A DNA stretch of 64,000 nt. Source: Osmia lignaria lignaria. Its lineage: Eukaryota > Arthropoda > Insecta > Hymenoptera > Megachilidae. A program made the position numbers and the translations under genes. The stretch lies in the NCBI RefSeq assembly GCF_051020975.1, contig NC_135035.1, positions 6,448,001-6,512,000 of the forward strand, given 5' to 3'. The notes beneath the pieces are model-generated. The model worked only from the letters and a program-made list of their open reading frames with translations. It made no database searches and was not told where the DNA came from. Positions within the stretch are counted from its first letter, which is position 1; each line of letters starts with the position of its first letter. Shown piece by piece: positions 62,250 through 64,000 of this stretch.

Positions 62250-63076
62250 GGGCCCCGACGAGAAATCAATTGAAAAGGGGTATAGAGGTATAAATATTGA
62301 CATAAAATCATATTTTTCAAAAGTTAATGACTTTGTGGGGTAGATAATACTTTTAAAGCGTGTCACTAACCTACATAGGTTAGGTTAGGTTATCAGAAAA
62401 AATATAATTTACCTCACGACAAAAACTTGACCAGTCAACAATAGTTCTCTTTGCTTAGTTCTAATTAGGGATGTTCGATTCTGATTCGATTCTTTAGAAA
62501 ATCTTTGGTATTCGATTTTCCCCATAAAAACACATTCATTCGTAAAAAAAGTATAAGAATAGTGATTAAAATATAAACAATGTAGAGCGTCTGCTTTTGT
62601 ATAAAAAAATACAAGATCGATTCTTTACAATAATCGATGCCGCACAGAAGAATCATAAGGGACAGTCTGTTTACAAAAATGAAAATAAAAAAAGAAACAA
62701 AAATCGATTCGAGAATCGATTCTTTCCGATGAATCAAACATCCCTAGTTCTAATTCCTGTTCATAGAGTGCACAGCGCGGAGGACGCATCGTGAGAAAAT
62801 ATCCAATAAAACGGGCAATTGTCGTGATTTCAAGATTAGAATTGGCTAACCACGTGCCACTTTTAACACTTCGTTTAATTTCACACTTCGAAGTTATTCT
62901 TTTGTTGACTGGTCAAGTTCCTACCGTGAGGTAAGTTATACTTTTTCTGACAACCTAATCTAACCTATGTATCTTAAAAAATACAAGCGTCCCCGAAATT
63001 TTATCAACAGTTTTAGATTCGAGGGGCAAAAATACATAGAATTTACCTCTTTTCAATTGATTTCTCGTTGGGGCCC
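62250..63076. mobile_element. Palindromic DNA element with ~200-bp inverted arms
   Basis: The left end GGGCCCCGACGAGAAATCAA is mirrored by TTGATTTCTCGTTGGGGCCC at the right end. Similarity of the arms resumes at CATAGGTTAGGTTAGG / AACCTAATCTAACCTATG, TATAATTTACCTCACG / CGTGAGGTAAGTTATA and CTTGACCAGTCAACAA / TTGTTGACTGGTCAAG. The arms therefore span about 62250-62445 and 62885-63076. TA flanks both ends (TTA before, TAA after), compatible with a TA target. No transposase. Interrupted by a nested hAT-like insertion. Confidence 0.75.
62466..62746. mobile_element. hAT-like MITE (281 bp), exact 8-bp duplication, nested
   Basis: Termini TAGGGATGTTCGATTC and GAATCAAACATCCCTA are inverted repeats with one mismatch. 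The flanks carry an exact 8-bp direct repeat GTTCTAAT (62458-62465 and 62747-62754), the duplication length of hAT elements. Subterminal GATTCGATTC / GAATCGATTC words recur, as hAT transposase-binding sites often do. No transposase. It sits inside the palindromic element, so it inserted later. Confidence 0.85.
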
Positions 63077-64000
63077 TAATTCAAAGTATCCTCAATGATA
63101 TCCTATGCGTTAATTCCTTTCGCACGAATCAAGCTTCTGCCGGAAGACTGAAACTCGCGAGACTCTCGAAAGCAGAACATTCGACCGTTGAGAATCGCGA
63201 AGTCGTTCGAGTATCGGTGCGGCCAGTGTCCGGAGGCTGGTCGCGGCCAACTTCCGGCGATCGATAGCCGGGGCGGCGGTGTACGCGAGGACAGAGTGGA
63301 ACCGCGGGCCAACATTGAAACGAAACAGAGGAGCGACGAGGAGAGCAGATAGAAGAGGCGGTCTACGTAATTTTACGCGGTCCATTGTATCGCGACGAAT
63401 CAGATAGAAGCGTACGCTGGACGCGGACAATTCACCGGCATGGAAAGTGTCCTCATCTGGCTCCTCTGGTTGTTCTCTGAAAGGCCGAAACCCGTGTTCC
63501 TCGGTTGGTATCGTTCTACCAGACGTCGCGCACGCGTTATCTGTCGTTGAAATCGGACAGATTCGACCCGACTGGATGGACATCGGAAAGTTTACGTCGC
63601 TTCCTATTTGACCGTTGCTGGTTTACGAAGCTCGCGGAACAGTTATCGTACCGATCACTCGTTATCGAGTACGTTTCCCAACGCTCGATTCTTTTCCAGC
63701 TCGTAACTTGGTTCGTTCTCGTAAAACTGACGCGCTTTCGAACCATTCGACCGAGTGCCTTTGTTTCGTTCGTTTGCTTTCGCCAACCGCGAGCTTTGTT
63801 CCCGTCGTTGATTCACTGCTGATGAACTTTTCCTGGCTTTACCTTGCGATACAAAAGTAATTTTGATGATATGCGCGGAATAAAAACGATCGCAACCGGT
63901 CGCAGTCGAGCTGGTTCGGAAAGAGGAGAAATTTTCCGGAATGCTAAGGCTCGTGCATTTGCGGCGTCCAGTGACGGCGTGCAACACGAGCAAGGATGCA
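63077..64000. other. Noncoding end of window
   Basis: No gene recognised. Overlapping short open frames on both strands between 63100 and 63860 have no domain signature. A partial gene running off the right edge cannot be excluded. Confidence 0.35.

Overview
The window looks like a piece of an insect nuclear chromosome, most likely an aculeate hymenopteran (bee, ant or wasp). It holds one intact SoxB1-group HMG-box gene of the SoxNeuro type. The noncoding DNA is rich in CpG and in TCGA/CGATCG-type words, and two fold-back repeats carry runs of the insect telomeric word TTAGG. The assignment to Hymenoptera is an inference from overall sequence style. The assignment to an insect SoxNeuro orthologue is well supported by protein motifs.

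Layout. Positions 1-7500 are noncoding upstream DNA with one AT-rich minisatellite (3959-4563). About 7560-7800 is a GC-rich, promoter-like block with a perfect CRE, an inverted CCAAT box and an ETS-type site. About 7800-9154 is the probable long 5' leader. The single-exon SoxNeuro ORF is at 9155-10525 (+, 456 aa). The next several kb (about 10526-15200) are AT-rich and homopolymer-rich, and could be a long 3' UTR. From there to 64000 I find no recognisable protein-coding gene. This gene desert of about 53 kb is punctuated by short non-autonomous DNA transposons, fold-back elements and four minisatellites. The only spliceosomal-looking exon I would defend in the desert is a 66-nt one at 51116-51181.

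Mobile DNA. I can delimit a piggyBac-like MITE with TTAA duplications (33004-33230), a Tc1-like MITE with TA duplications (48530-48835), and a mariner-superfamily remnant with ~42-bp inverted repeats and a frameshifted piece of transposase (42932-43380). A hAT-like 281-bp MITE with an exact 8-bp duplication (62466-62746) is inserted inside a larger palindromic element (62250-63076). Two further fold-backs lie at 35406-35544 and 45661-45850, and one terminal-inverted-repeat element at 18603-19136.

Most interesting points. (1) The SoxNeuro stop codon overlaps a consensus splice donor (ATG-TAAGC), and the 66-nt candidate exon 40.6 kb downstream would join it in frame, rebuilding the ATG and replacing the stop with a new C-terminal tail. 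(2) A ~150-bp satellite at 33106-33739 is built from the right half of the piggyBac-like MITE plus its flank, a snapshot of a MITE seeding a tandem repeat. (3) A 38-bp repeat is organised into a 152-bp higher-order unit of four subtypes. (4) The four minisatellites have periods of 135-180 bp, close to nucleosome repeat length. No previously undescribed multi-gene system is visible. The unusual biology here is regulatory and repeat-based.
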